A stretch of 64,000 nt of DNA from Chryseolinea lacunae (GCF_016735595.1 NZ_JAERRB010000001.1:1302001-1366000), one strand, 5' to 3'. Shown: positions 16,004 to 25,519, counted from the first letter of the stretch. Notes: generated from the letters alone by a model not told the origin. Numbers and translations are program-made.

Positions 16004-16384
16004 ATGAAAAATAATAAGCAGGATATAATTGAGATCACCGAAACCTTGGAGAACTATTACTTCAAAGGAATCTATGAAGGCGACCTGGACGCGCTGGCAA
16101 AAATTTTGAATCCAGGCGCGCTGTTGTTCGGCGATGTGAAGGGCGTGCCCTATGCCAAAACACGCGATCAATACCTCGACGGCGTGAAAAACCGCCAAAG
16201 TCCGAAAGACACCGGCAAGCCCTTCAAAGGAACCATCGGTTCGATTGAAGTGATCAATTCCATTGCTGTGGCCAACGTTCAGGTGAAAATGTACGACTTT
16301 AACTATGACGAGTTCCTGTCGTTTCATAAACTTGACAACCGGTGGGTCATCGTCACAAAAATGCTCACGGATGTAGCGGCCTGA
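16004..16384 (+). CDS. NTF2-like/putative lumazine-binding family protein
   Basis: This 126-residue protein has a cone-shaped NTF2-like fold pattern: an N-terminal helix pair with ITETLENYYFKGIYEGDLDA, then NPGALLFGD, and C-terminal strands (IAVANVQVKMYDF, FLSFHKLDNRWVIVTKML). It matches the Lumazine_bd_2 group often found next to oxidoreductases in Bacteroidota. I chose the ATG at 16004. The frame is open to 15935, but that extension overlaps the SDR stop and lacks family similarity. The ligand is unknown. Confidence 0.85.
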   Translation: MKNNKQDIIEITETLENYYFKGIYEGDLDALAKILNPGALLFGDVKGVPYAKTRDQYLDGVKNRQSPKDTGKPFKGTIGSIEVINSIAVANVQVKMYDFNYDEFLSFHKLDNRWVIVTKMLTDVAA

Positions 16385-16397
16385 AAATTTCAACACT

Positions 16398-17483
16398 ATG
16401 TGGTATCAAACCAAAGCATCGAAAATACTGGGCATCGACTACCCCATTCTTCAGGGGCCGTTTGGCGGCAACCTGTCGTCGGTTGAGCTTGTAGCGACCG
16501 TGTCTAATGCGGGAGGGCTTGGCGGGTATGGGGCATACACCCTGAGTCCGCAAGAAATCATAGCGGTTGACAAACAGATTAAGGCAGCCACCAACAAACC
16601 CTACAACATCAACCTCTGGGTTTCGGACACTGACACCGCCGATGGGACAGTTTCGGATGAGCAGTTCAAACAGGCTCAACACGTATTCAAACCCTATTTC
16701 GATGAACTGGGAATTGCCTTACCCACGAAACCCACGCCGTTCAAATCGCGGTTTGAAAACCAGGTCGACGTCGTCCTGCATCAACGCCCTGCTGTGTTCA
16801 GCTTTATGTTTGGTATTCCCGCGGCCGACATCCTGGAGCAATGCCGCCGGCTGGGCATCGCGACGGTGGGTGCAGCCACCACGTTGGATGAAGCCCTCGC
16901 GTTGGAGTCGGCCGGTGTGGACCTGATCATCGCTTCCGGTTTTGAAGCCGGTGGACACCGGCCCTCGTTTCTCGCGCCGGCCGAATCGTCGACAACCGGA
17001 ACGTTTGTGCTGCTTCAACTGATCCGCGAGAAAGTGAAGACACCGATCATCGCCGCCGGTGGCATTGCCAATGGAAAAGGCATAGCCGCCGCCCTTACAC
17101 TCGGTGCAGACGCCGCACAGGTTGGCACCGCCTTCCTCGCCACCGAAGAATCGAACGCCACAGACATTCACCGTCAAATGTTGTTTTCTGACAACTCAAA
17201 GTATACCACGCTGTCGCGCGCGTTCACTGGTCGCCTGGGCAGAGGAATCACCAGTCGACTTGCCAAAGACCTTGTTCATAAGGAAAGCAGTTTCCTTCCC
17301 TTCCCGCTACAAACACAATTCATGTCGTCGCTGAGAACGGCAGCCGTTGAGCAGGAGAAATGGGATATGATTTTGTTCTGGGGCGGACAGATTGCGCCAC
17401 TATTGAAACATCGGAAAGCGGGTGAACTCATGTTGTCGCTTATTGAAGAGACAACAGCGCATTTTGAGCAATTGAAAAGATAA
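16398..17483 (+). CDS. Nitronate monooxygenase (NPD family, FMN-dependent)
   Basis: This 361-residue TIM-barrel flavoprotein would oxidise alkyl nitronates. It has the N-terminal YPILQGPFGGNLSSVELVA, SNAGGLGGYGAY and PYNINLW segments, the conserved ASGFEAGGHRP loop carrying the catalytic-type histidine, and IAAGGIANGKGIAAALTLGA with DAAQVGTAFLATEES, all typical of bacterial NMO. It is the last gene of the YceI-tautomerase-SDR-NTF2 operon. Nitronate detoxification or an enoyl-reductase-like reaction are both possible in this family. Confidence 0.92.
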   Translation: MWYQTKASKILGIDYPILQGPFGGNLSSVELVATVSNAGGLGGYGAYTLSPQEIIAVDKQIKAATNKPYNINLWVSDTDTADGTVSDEQFKQAQHVFKPYFDELGIALPTKPTPFKSRFENQVDVVLHQRPAVFSFMFGIPAADILEQCRRLGIATVGAATTLDEALALESAGVDLIIASGFEAGGHRPSFLAPAESSTTGTFVLLQLIREKVKTPIIAAGGIANGKGIAAALTLGADAAQVGTAFLATEESNATDIHRQMLFSDNSKYTTLSRAFTGRLGRGITSRLAKDLVHKESSFLPFPLQTQFMSSLRTAAVEQEKWDMILFWGGQIAPLLKHRKAGELMLSLIEETTAHFEQLKR

Positions 17484-17519
17484 GGACATAGTTACTTGTG
17501 GCCGAACGTGTGAAGTAGA

Positions 17520-18164
17520 TCAATCCTCGATAAAATAAGTCATGTAGTCTGTTGCGTGTCGTTTTATGAAAGGTTCCACATTTTCAGGCGCCTTCAACTT
17601 GTCCCTCAGAAACGCGACGATTTCCTCGTATTCTTTTGTGGACTTAAATAGCTCAAATTGACTATCCTTAAATTTTTCATAGTCTTCGTGTGCAAAGTCT
17701 TTTGATTTTGTGAACCGGCCCGACCTGATTTCAAGCAACGTATAATTCTCGTAGGTTGAGGCGTAGCCCATGTGCACGTACCGAACAAGCTTGCCGACGG
17801 GCAAAGTGAGTATGCCATTGAACCAATCCATCCACACCACGCTTTGGCCGGAAAAAACTTCCGCCATCACAGACTTTTTGCCATCGCCATAATCGCTATC
17901 AATGTCAATGTCGCGCAGAAAGAGAGTGCTGTCAATAATTTCAAACGTTGCCCGATAGCCCCTCCACAACGATGTGGATATTGAATTTGTTTTCGGCCTC
18001 TTTTCTTGAAACTTCTTGAAATAAGCTTCCAAAGGATTTGTCTGCAGGTTATACGTCTTCCCCTGATAAATCAGGATGTCGGGTTCCTGCGCCGTGCCAT
18101 AGGCAAAGTCTGTTAACAGGATTAATACCAGGACAAACAACGAAGCTGAAAGCGATTTTTTCAT
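17520..18164 (-). CDS. Secreted protein of unknown function
   Basis: I do not recognise the family. The 214-residue product has a clear signal peptide (MKKSLSASLFVLVLILLTDF, cleavage after about residue 23), so it is exported. The mature part contains PDILIYQGKTYNLQTNPLEA and a WRGYRATFEIIDSTLFLRDI segment, and is rich in aromatic and charged residues. A single-gene minus-strand unit, it is convergent with the nitronate monooxygenase operon. Base composition is more AT-rich than the flanking operons. Confidence 0.7.
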   Translation of the reverse strand: MKKSLSASLFVLVLILLTDFAYGTAQEPDILIYQGKTYNLQTNPLEAYFKKFQEKRPKTNSISTSLWRGYRATFEIIDSTLFLRDIDIDSDYGDGKKSVMAEVFSGQSVVWMDWFNGILTLPVGKLVRYVHMGYASTYENYTLLEIRSGRFTKSKDFAHEDYEKFKDSQFELFKSTKEYEEIVAFLRDKLKAPENVEPFIKRHATDYMTYFIED

Positions 18165-18350
18165 AACGCGACCAAATGGAAACGATCAAATATACTAGAA
18201 TGTAGCTATTTAACCTGGCTCACCACCACCGAACAAAAGTGTTCAACTCCGAACATCCATTCCGCTCAACACCTCACTCCCGCGCACGTATACGCATGAT
18301 TTCACCCTGGCATGATTATTATTCCTACATTTAGATATTAATATTGACCA

Positions 18351-18692
18351 ATGAAAAAATACCAGTTGGGCGAATTCGAAGAGATCGTCATCCTCACGGT
18401 GGGCATCCTGAACAATGAAGCCTATAGTGTGGCCATTAAAGACGAAATCGAATCGCGGCTTTCGCGCAGCGTGAGCATGGGCGCGCTCCACACCGCCCTG
18501 AAGCGAATGGAAGACAAAGGCTATCTGAAATCATTTGCCGGTGAAGCCACCGAGGAGCGGGCCGGCCGGCCAAAGCGCTATTTCGAAATAACCGCCCTGG
18601 GCAAGAAAGCCATTCACTACACCAAGTCCACCCGCGAAGAGCTTTGGCGCGCCATTCCGAAATCGGTATTGCAGATTAACCTGGAAGCTTAA
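18351..18692 (+). CDS. PadR-family transcriptional regulator
   Basis: This 113-residue winged-helix protein begins YQLGEFEEIVILTVGILNNE and has the PadR recognition region SMGALHTALKRMEDKGYLKS and wing GRPKRYFEITALGKKA. It has the short PadR-s1 form, without the long C-terminal coiled coil. It is 6 bp upstream of the ABC permease gene and almost certainly controls it, as in many such pairs in Cytophagales. Confidence 0.92.
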   Translation: MKKYQLGEFEEIVILTVGILNNEAYSVAIKDEIESRLSRSVSMGALHTALKRMEDKGYLKSFAGEATEERAGRPKRYFEITALGKKAIHYTKSTREELWRAIPKSVLQINLEA

Positions 18693-18698
18693 GCGGCG

Positions 18699-21329
18699 AT
18701 GACAAAAAAAACCGAACACCCACCAAAACTGTTCCTGAAATTTTTTCGCTGGTACTGCCACCCGCAAATGCAGGACTACATTGAAGGCGACCTCATGGAA
18801 GTTTATGACGCGCGCTTAAAAAAACTTGGAAAACGAAAGGCCGATCTGAAATTTATAGTCGACGTGCTGTTGCTCTTCCGGCCCGGCATCATCAAACCTG
18901 CAGAAGGCTACAAACATTCAACCCCCTACGGTATGTATAAGAGTTACTTTAAAATAGGTTGGAGAAACCTGATCCGGAACAAAGCCTATTCCATCATCAA
19001 TGTCGCCGGACTGGCGCTGAGTATGACATGCGGGATTTTTATTTTCGCGTTGGTGAAACACAACCTGAGCTTCGACAACTTTCATCAAAACCCCGAACGA
19101 ATCTACAGAGTGGTCACAGAACTTCATCGCGATGTGATTGCCTACAGAAACAATGTGCCGTCGCCGCTGGGAGAATTTTTCCGAAACGACTATCCCTATG
19201 CCGAGAAAGTGGCGCGCGTCTACACCGAAAGCGGCTCACTCATCACCCTGAGAAAAGGAAACGACCTCCTCAAATTTAAAGAAGATGGAAACGTGTCATT
19301 CGCCGAAACCACCTTCTTCGACATTTTCAATTTCCCGCTGCTGGAAGGCGACAAAGCCACGGCGTTGACAGCACCCAACACAGCCATCCTGACAAAACGC
19401 ATGGCCCAAAAATATTTTGGCGACAAGAGTGCTGTAGGCGAAACGTTCTGGCTGGAAAACAAGATCCCTTGCACCGTCACCGGCGTGCTGCACGACCTGC
19501 CCACCAACACCGACATCCGGTCCGAAATTTTTGTCTCCTATGCCACACTCAAATCATACGATCCCTGGCTGGCCAGTGCCACCGACGGCTGGAATGGTAT
19601 TCGCGATGGCATGAAATGTTATGTGCTTCTTCAGCCTGGCGCTTCCGTTGCCAAGGTTGAGGAAGTGATGTCGGCTTATGTAAAAATATATCGCCCCACC
19701 AGCAAGAACGTTCATCGCTACAAACTGCAGCCGTTGGCCGACGTTCACTTCAATGCGCAATATGGAGGCTCCATGGAAAAACGCAGCCTCTGGATTCTGT
19801 CCGTCATCGGTCTGTTTCTGATGGCAACCGCCTGCGTCAATTTCATAAACCTCGCCACAGCGCAAGCCCTGAAACGTTCGAAAGAAGTTGGTGTGAGAAA
19901 GGTTCTCGGCAGCATCAAACGCCAGCTCTTCTGGCAATTTATTTTCGAAACCGGAATGATCACATTCACCGGGTTGATCGTGGCCGCCATGCTCGCCTAC
20001 ATTGGTTTTCCCTATGTGAATGCCTTCTTCAAAACCCAGATCACCATCAACCTGTTTTCCGATTGGACCATGGCCCTCTTCATCGTGGGGCTGGGGTTTG
20101 TGGTCACGTTTCTTGCCGGCTACTATCCCGGCCTGGTGCTGTCGGGTGTGCAACCGGTGGCCGCTTTGAAAGGAAAACTTTCTCAACAAAACATTGGCGA
20201 CTTCAATACGCGACGCACATTGATTGTGGCCCAGTTTGCCATCTCGCAAGTGTTGATCATTGGCATGGTGGTGATCATGAATCAAATGCGTTTTGCCAAA
20301 CAATCGGATCTCGGGTTCGATAAAGAGGCCATTGTCATGATCAACGCTGGGCGAGACTCTACGGGCACGGTGGCCAACACCATGAAAAACGAAATCTCCA
20401 GGCTACCCGGTGTTGAGAAAATTTCGCTTTGCTTTGCCGCACCATCGTCCGAACACGACTGGGGCAATTCCATCCGGATAGACAACAACACGGAAGAAGT
20501 AAATTTCAGAACGAGCATTAAATCAGCCGATGCCGACTATGTCTCTACGTTCGACCTGGAGCTTGTTGCCGGAAGGAACCTCGTGACCTCCGACACCGTG
20601 AGAGAAATGCTGGTGAACGAAGCCATGGTGCGCAAGCTGAACCTGAAGTCGCCCGAAGACGCCATCGGCCACATCATTGTCGCCAACGGCGGCTCCATGA
20701 AGGCTCCCATTGTGGGTGTGCTCAGAGACTTTCACGACAAATCATTCCACGAAGAAATAAATCCTATCCTGGTCACCACCTATCGCGACGACTACTCAAA
20801 CTATGCCGTGAAGCTCAACATGACCCAGGCAAAATCTACGCTGACCGCCATCGAAAAACTCTGGACGCAACAACACCCCGATCAGCTTTTTGAATATGCG
20901 TTTGTCGACGAAAGCATTGCACAGTTCTATGCCAACGAAGAAGCCACGCTCAAGCTCATTCAGATATTCTGTTTCATCGCCATCTTCATCGGCTGCCTGG
21001 GGTTGTATGGACTCGTGTCGTTTATGGCGTCGCAGAAAACAAAAGAAATCGGCATCCGGAAAGTGCTGGGTGGCTCGGTGGCGCACATCGCCTGGCTTTT
21101 TGGAAAAGAATTTGCACGCCTCATCGTCATCGCCTTTGCACTGGCTGCGCCCATCGGCTGGTGGCTCATGCACAACTGGCTCCAGGGCTTTGAATTTCAG
21201 ATTTCCATAAACGCATGGACCTTTGTTCTCGCCATAGGTTGCTCATTGTTCGTGGCCACACTCACCGTGGGCTATCAGGTGCTGAAAACAGCCTTCGTCA
21301 ATCCGGCGAAATCGCTGCGCATTGAATGA
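18699..21329 (+). CDS. MacB/FtsX-type ABC transporter permease with N-terminal prefix domain
   Basis: This 876-residue protein begins with a cytosolic prefix domain (FLKFFRWYCHPQMQDYIEGD, then YDARLKKLGKRKADLKF), found in permeases encoded next to PadR regulators. TM1 follows (AYSIINVAGLALSMTCGIFI), then a MacB-type periplasmic domain, three TM helices around FLMATACVNFINLATAQALK with the RSKEVGVRKVLG coupling motif, a second periplasmic domain, and a second FtsX block (SQKTKEIGIRKVLGGS). It has eight TM helices and no ATPase domain, so the nucleotide-binding partner must be encoded elsewhere. Substrate unknown; such permeases export peptides, lipids or drugs or act as mechanotransmitters. 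Confidence 0.93.
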   Translation: MTKKTEHPPKLFLKFFRWYCHPQMQDYIEGDLMEVYDARLKKLGKRKADLKFIVDVLLLFRPGIIKPAEGYKHSTPYGMYKSYFKIGWRNLIRNKAYSIINVAGLALSMTCGIFIFALVKHNLSFDNFHQNPERIYRVVTELHRDVIAYRNNVPSPLGEFFRNDYPYAEKVARVYTESGSLITLRKGNDLLKFKEDGNVSFAETTFFDIFNFPLLEGDKATALTAPNTAILTKRMAQKYFGDKSAVGETFWLENKIPCTVTGVLHDLPTNTDIRSEIFVSYATLKSYDPWLASATDGWNGIRDGMKCYVLLQPGASVAKVEEVMSAYVKIYRPTSKNVHRYKLQPLADVHFNAQYGGSMEKRSLWILSVIGLFLMATACVNFINLATAQALKRSKEVGVRKVLGSIKRQLFWQFIFETGMITFTGLIVAAMLAYIGFPYVNAFFKTQITINLFSDWTMALFIVGLGFVVTFLAGYYPGLVLSGVQPVAALKGKLSQQNIGDFNTRRTLIVAQFAISQVLIIGMVVIMNQMRFAKQSDLGFDKEAIVMINAGRDSTGTVANTMKNEISRLPGVEKISLCFAAPSSEHDWGNSIRIDNNTEEVNFRTSIKSADADYVSTFDLELVAGRNLVTSDTVREMLVNEAMVRKLNLKSPEDAIGHIIVANGGSMKAPIVGVLRDFHDKSFHEEINPILVTTYRDDYSNYAVKLNMTQAKSTLTAIEKLWTQQHPDQLFEYAFVDESIAQFYANEEATLKLIQIFCFIAIFIGCLGLYGLVSFMASQKTKEIGIRKVLGGSVAHIAWLFGKEFARLIVIAFALAAPIGWWLMHNWLQGFEFQISINAWTFVLAIGCSLFVATLTVGYQVLKTAFVNPAKSLRIE

Positions 21330-21349
21330 CGTTCCGTGACCTTCACATC

Positions 21350-21399
21350 ATAAATCATAAAGCCAATCGACTCGGAAGTTGATTGGCTTTATGATTTAT
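21350..21399. terminator. Perfect 19-bp bidirectional terminator hairpin
   Basis: Arms 21350-21368 and 21381-21399 are perfectly complementary over 19 bp (ending in AAAGCCAATC / GATTGGCTTT) around a 12-nt loop. It lies between the ABC permease gene on the plus strand and the convergent MFS gene. Confidence 0.88.
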
Positions 21400-21433
21400 C
21401 GCGAACCTCGCCGTGGAATTTCTGTATTATCCT

Positions 21434-22657
21434 TTAGACCGCTGGTGCGGCCTGCAACTGTTCCACCATTCTGCGTTTGTGCGCGTGAACAAACAAGATC
21501 AACGACAAGCTTATGAACGAAGCGATAACGAGATAACCAACGCCCAGCATCACCAGCGTTTGGATGTGAAGCAGGCTCACAATGGCATAGCTCACAATAG
21601 AGGTGACGATGAACGTGCCGCCACCGGTGATGCCACTGAGGATTCCTGCATTTTTTGAAAACCGACCAAGCGCGTAAGTATAAAAGGTGTTGAACGTGAA
21701 CCCGGACCCAATATGCAGCAACATCACCATAACCATCATCGCGACGAGGTTGGGAAAGAAATACAAGACAACAACCGACAGGGCCGCCGAAACAAAAATC
21801 ACCGGGCCTGCAATCAACATCTTCTCGGTTATTGCCTTATGGATAAGTGATTTGCTGAGGAGCCCGCCCATCATGACGGCCAGACCCGAAAGAAGCGATG
21901 AGTTGCCCGTGGCCACAGCCGACTGATGAAACACATTTTCGATGATGAAGGGACTGGCCATGTTATACAATATCACGTCTGCGAAACACAAGCCCAGAAT
22001 CAAGACGCTTAGGGTATAGTCAGGCGTTTTTAAGACCGAAGCATAGACATTTAACAGCGGGCGGATTTTGAAGGGATGAAAAGTCTTTAGCGTTTCGCCA
22101 CTATACACCAGTTCGAATAACAAGATGGTGAGTGTAGCCAATCCAAGAAAATAGAAGTTCGACTCCCATCCGAAATAAAATTGCAAAAATCCGCCAATAA
22201 AAGGAGCAATGATGGGCGCCGTGGACCACACGATGGCAAAGAGACTGGTGTAGTGTTTCAGTTGAGCGCCTGAATAAATGTCCATAAAGAAAGCCCGTTT
22301 GCCCACCACGATCAATGCCACGGCCATACCTTGCACAACCCGCATGGCCAGCAACACCGGGAGACTACCGGTTAGGGCGATGACGAAAGAAGAAATTGCA
22401 AAAATCAGCAACGCACCCAGGCTAATCCGATAGCGTCCAAAACTATCGAGCAGGCTTCCGACAAAAAGTTGGCTGACGCCACTGCTTATCACAAAAACGA
22501 TGAGCGATAACTGAATGTCGCCGCGGCTGGTTCCAAAAAAATCGGCCATGGCGGGAAACGACGGAATATAAACATCCGTGGCAAATCCCGATAGCGGAAT
22601 GAGCGCGAAGGCCAGCACAGTGCTGATGGCGGCATGACTTTGTTTTAATGTTTTCAT
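21434..22657 (-). CDS. Bcr/CflA-family MFS drug efflux transporter
   Basis: This 407-residue protein has 12 predicted membrane helices. TM1 leads into LSGFATDVYIPSFPAMADFF, the Bcr/CflA signature with Asp in TM1. Motif A-like SGVSQLFVGSLLDSFGRYRI follows TM2, and RVVQGMAVALIVVGKRAFF corresponds to motif B. These proton-driven exporters remove antibiotics and dyes. The gene lies 65 bp downstream of a TetR gene on the same strand and has the palindrome GACCGATCGGTC at 22692-22703 in front, so it is probably repressed by TetR and induced by its substrate. Confidence 0.92.
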   Translation of the reverse strand: MKTLKQSHAAISTVLAFALIPLSGFATDVYIPSFPAMADFFGTSRGDIQLSLIVFVISSGVSQLFVGSLLDSFGRYRISLGALLIFAISSFVIALTGSLPVLLAMRVVQGMAVALIVVGKRAFFMDIYSGAQLKHYTSLFAIVWSTAPIIAPFIGGFLQFYFGWESNFYFLGLATLTILLFELVYSGETLKTFHPFKIRPLLNVYASVLKTPDYTLSVLILGLCFADVILYNMASPFIIENVFHQSAVATGNSSLLSGLAVMMGGLLSKSLIHKAITEKMLIAGPVIFVSAALSVVVLYFFPNLVAMMVMVMLLHIGSGFTFNTFYTYALGRFSKNAGILSGITGGGTFIVTSIVSYAIVSLLHIQTLVMLGVGYLVIASFISLSLILFVHAHKRRMVEQLQAAPAV

Positions 22658-22689
22658 AAAGTATGGGTATTGTTTTGAGTTGGTATTTT

Positions 22690-22705
22690 TAGACCGATCG
22701 GTCCA
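22690..22705 (-). promoter_or_regulatory. TetR operator upstream of the MFS gene
   Basis: TAGACCGATCGGTCCA contains the 12-bp perfect palindrome GACCGATCGGTC (22692-22703). It lies about 35 bp upstream of the MFS start. An almost identical copy precedes the tetR gene. The ACCG-N2-CGGT form is typical of TetR-family operators. Confidence 0.8.
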
Positions 22706-22722
22706 TTTTCATTCAAAAAAAA

Positions 22723-23304
22723 CTATAGGGTTTCAATTTCATTTTTCAGCACATCAACCACCGTCTTCATAAAGGTTTTGCTGCTGGTTACGCGCGATGC
22801 AAAAATGCCACCTTCAATCATGGCAAACATCTTGATTGCAAAAAGGCTCGCGTCTGTCGACTTTTTGAATTCGCCAGAGGCCTTTCCTTCTTCAACCAGT
22901 TTTGTCATGCGCGCCTGGCTCCGCTTCACAGCCTTGGCCACCAGCGTTTTCAATTCTACATTGGTGTCGTCGGCCTCGGTGCCAAAATTGAGGAGCGGGC
23001 ATCCGCCCATATCGCCGGGAGCAAGGTTGTCCTGGTAGTAGTCAAGGAGGGCGAACAGTTTTTCGCGGGCCGTCGATTTTGAGGTCACAGCATTGTCGAG
23101 TCCGCTGGCAATTTTGCCGGCCAGGTAGTTGAAGGCCTCGGTGCAGATTTCTTCTTTGCTTTCGAAATTGCCATAGATTCCACCCTTTGCTAGTTTTGTG
23201 GCCTCCATCAAATCCGATATAGCCGTGCCGGCAACGCCTTTTTTATTCATGATGGCTGCCGATTGTTCGATGATGAATTGCCGTGTTTTCTCAGATTTTG
23301 TCAT
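22723..23304 (-). CDS. TetR/AcrR-family transcriptional repressor
   Basis: This 193-residue protein has an N-terminal helix-turn-helix (TRQFIIEQSAAIMNKKGVAG, then TAISDLMEATKLAKGGIYGN and FESKEEIC). The ligand-binding helical domain follows, with YYQDNLAPGDMGGCPLLNFG, as in the TetR_C_33-like group with a conserved GGCPLLN motif. It is upstream of the Bcr/CflA gene. Related palindromes in front of both genes suggest autorepression and control of the pump. Confidence 0.93.
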   Translation of the reverse strand: MTKSEKTRQFIIEQSAAIMNKKGVAGTAISDLMEATKLAKGGIYGNFESKEEICTEAFNYLAGKIASGLDNAVTSKSTAREKLFALLDYYQDNLAPGDMGGCPLLNFGTEADDTNVELKTLVAKAVKRSQARMTKLVEEGKASGEFKKSTDASLFAIKMFAMIEGGIFASRVTSSKTFMKTVVDVLKNEIETL

Positions 23305-23631
23305 AGCGTCGTAAAATTAGACCGTTCGGTCCAATTCTTAACGCAGTTGCTCTGATTTTGTTCCCATGAACGGATAAAATTATTGCCACGCACTAAATTT
23401 TGTGATCCAGAACGCAGAATCCACGCTTTTCAAAGGTTACAGTATTGAGACCAATACCTGACGGCTCATGCGTCGGAAACCTGAAATGGTCGGTTTGGGA
23501 GGTTCAGTCAAGTCTGGCCGAATCTATTATATGGGGATTTCTCCTGTGATGCGTACTTTGCATAGAAATTATAAGAGACAGCGATTGTAACAAATTCAGC
23601 ATATGATCGTCGTCGGGAGATAGATAAAGAA
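23305..23631. other. Intergenic region with TetR operator
   Basis: This 327-bp gap lies between divergent tetR and DUF4386 genes. It holds a TetR operator at 23318-23333 and a small inverted repeat GTATTG (23442-23447) / CAATAC (23452-23457). I see no gene in the rest. Confidence 0.5.
23318..23333 (-). promoter_or_regulatory. TetR operator upstream of tetR
   Basis: TAGACCGTTCGGTCCA contains GACCGTTCGGTC (23320-23331), one base different from the copy in front of the MFS gene. It lies 14 bp upstream of the tetR start codon, consistent with autorepression. Confidence 0.8.
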
Positions 23632-24357
23632 ATGAGCACAGCGATCAACAAGTCCGATTTTTCACCACAATCCTATGCCAGGGTTGGGGGTGTTTTGTAC
23701 CTTATCATCATCATCGCCGGCATCTTTGGGGAGTTTTTTGTCAGGGGCAAGCTCTTTGTGCCTGGCGATGCCACAGCCACGGCCCATCAGATCGCCGCCT
23801 CACCTTTGCTGTGGCGCATCGGCATTTGTGCTGACCTGATCATGCAAAGCTGCGACATTCCCCTGATGCTCATTTTCTATGTGCTGCTCCGGCCAATAAA
23901 CCGGAATCTTGCCTTACTTAACTTGCTGTTCAACGTCATACAGACCGCTGTTCTGGTGGCCAATAAACTAAACTTGTTGATGGCACTCTTTCTGCTGTCG
24001 GATGCTCCCTACCTGCAATCCCTTGATCCAACCCAACTCCACGCCCTCTCCTACCTCTCCATCAAATTGCACGACCATGGTTTTGGCATCGGCCTCATCT
24101 TTTTTGGATTTGTGTGCCTGGTGGAAGGGTACTTAATTTTCAAGTCTGGCTATTTTCCAAAAACACTGGGCGTGCTCATGCAAGTAGCCGGTGTGTGCTA
24201 CCTGATCAATACGTTCTCGCTGCTGCTGGCACCGAAGTTTGCAAGCCAGTTGTTCCCTTTCATTTTGATGCCCTGCTTTATTGCAGAGTTGTCGCTTGGG
24301 CTATGGATGTTGGTGAAGGGTGTGAATTTACCGAAGTGGAAAGAACGCGTTGGTTAA
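23632..24357 (+). CDS. DUF4386-domain membrane protein
   Basis: This 241-residue protein has six hydrophobic helices. The N-terminus SYARVGGVLYLIIIIAGIFG (about residues 14-33), then EFFVRGKLFVPGDATATAHQ, and SPLLWRIGICADLIMQ are the signature of DUF4386. A central HDHGFGIGLIFFGFVCLVEG-type segment and PKTLGVLMQVAGVCYLIN are also conserved. Function is unknown. The gene is a single unit divergent from tetR. Confidence 0.88.
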   Translation: MSTAINKSDFSPQSYARVGGVLYLIIIIAGIFGEFFVRGKLFVPGDATATAHQIAASPLLWRIGICADLIMQSCDIPLMLIFYVLLRPINRNLALLNLLFNVIQTAVLVANKLNLLMALFLLSDAPYLQSLDPTQLHALSYLSIKLHDHGFGIGLIFFGFVCLVEGYLIFKSGYFPKTLGVLMQVAGVCYLINTFSLLLAPKFASQLFPFILMPCFIAELSLGLWMLVKGVNLPKWKERVG

Positions 24358-24634
24358 CTAAGTTTGGTGACGAGTGGGAAGCCTGGCTTTTCGCGAGTTG
24401 GCTTCCTGGTGCCAATCGATACAGGTCGTTCAGAGAACTGATTGAATGTGAATTTCAATCCACGCTGGACGTGCTTGATGGAGAGTCCGAAAAATGACTT
24501 CTTACATCTAAGCATCGACCAAATTCATGTCCGTCTTCGGTCGAAGTAATACCAGTACCGGGCATGCACATTCCCGACAACCTTCGTTTGCTTGGCGTTG
24601 TGGCGTATGGCACAGTTGTTGGCATAACGATGGC

Positions 24635-25519
24635 ATGAAAAAACTTATCCCCTCGCTGGTTGTCGCTGCGCTGTTCATTTCCATGATAGAAGCATACGCC
24701 CAAACTCCTGATCCGAAATACTTCAACCAGCCACCGGTGTCCAGCACACCAAAGGTCTTTGCTCCAGGTGTGGTGTCTCTGGAAAATGAATTCGAATTCG
24801 GGGCTGTCTTTTCAAAAGATCGCAGTGAATTTTATTATGGTGTAGAAATTAACGGCAAAGCCGAAACACGCATGATGAAATTTGAAAACGGAAAATGGAC
24901 CGCTCCCACCACGATTCTCGTGCACGATGTCTATAGCTTCAACGATCCGTTTCTCTCTCCCGACGAAACCAAATTATTCTTCATCTCCGACCGTCCACTC
25001 TCAGGCCAAGGCCCAAAAAAGGACTATGACATTTGGTACGTTGAGCGCCAGGCCGGAAAATGGTCCCAACCCAAAAACGCCGGCCCCAACGTCAACACAG
25101 CCGAAAATCAATACTACATATCGTTCACCAAAACGGGCACCATGTATTTTTCCTCCAATGTCAACAAGAACTATGACATTTATGCTTCCGCCCAAAAGGA
25201 AGGAAAATTCCAACCCGCCGAAAAGCTCAGCACCAACGTGAACACCACCCACTACGAAGCCGACGTGTTTGTTGCTCCCGATGAATCGTATGTAATTTTC
25301 TCAGCCAACCGCCCCGGAGGATTGGGCAGTGGCGATCTCTACGTGAGTTTTCGCGACAAGGAAGGTCGTTGGTCGCCTTCAAAAAGTTTGGGCAATGCCA
25401 TCAATTCTGAGACGGACGATTTTTGTCCGTATGTTAGTCCCGATGGAAAATATTTGTTTTATGCCAGCCGCAGGGATATTTATTGGGTGTCGATGGAGGT
25501 GGTTCATAAGTTAAAATGA
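24635..25519 (+). CDS. Secreted PD40/TolB-like beta-propeller repeat protein
   Basis: This 294-residue protein has a signal peptide (MKKLIPSLVVAALFISMIEA, cleaved near YAQ). At least five WD40-like/PD40 repeats follow, with cores FSKDRSEFYYG, LSPDETKLFFISDRP, FTKTGTMYFSSN, VAPDESYVIFSANRPGG and VSPDGKYLFYASR. Such TolB-like propellers mediate protein or glycan contacts in the periplasm. I chose the ATG at 24635 because the signal peptide starts there; the open frame upstream (to 24527) has no hydrophobic character. No operon partner is evident. Confidence 0.88.
   Translation: MKKLIPSLVVAALFISMIEAYAQTPDPKYFNQPPVSSTPKVFAPGVVSLENEFEFGAVFSKDRSEFYYGVEINGKAETRMMKFENGKWTAPTTILVHDVYSFNDPFLSPDETKLFFISDRPLSGQGPKKDYDIWYVERQAGKWSQPKNAGPNVNTAENQYYISFTKTGTMYFSSNVNKNYDIYASAQKEGKFQPAEKLSTNVNTTHYEADVFVAPDESYVIFSANRPGGLGSGDLYVSFRDKEGRWSPSKSLGNAINSETDDFCPYVSPDGKYLFYASRRDIYWVSMEVVHKLK

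Noticed and set aside
24358-24634. Possible gene remnant in the 277-bp gap before the PD40 gene
   Set aside because: No recognisable protein segment in any frame; the open frame at 24527 only adds non-conserved residues to the PD40 protein.
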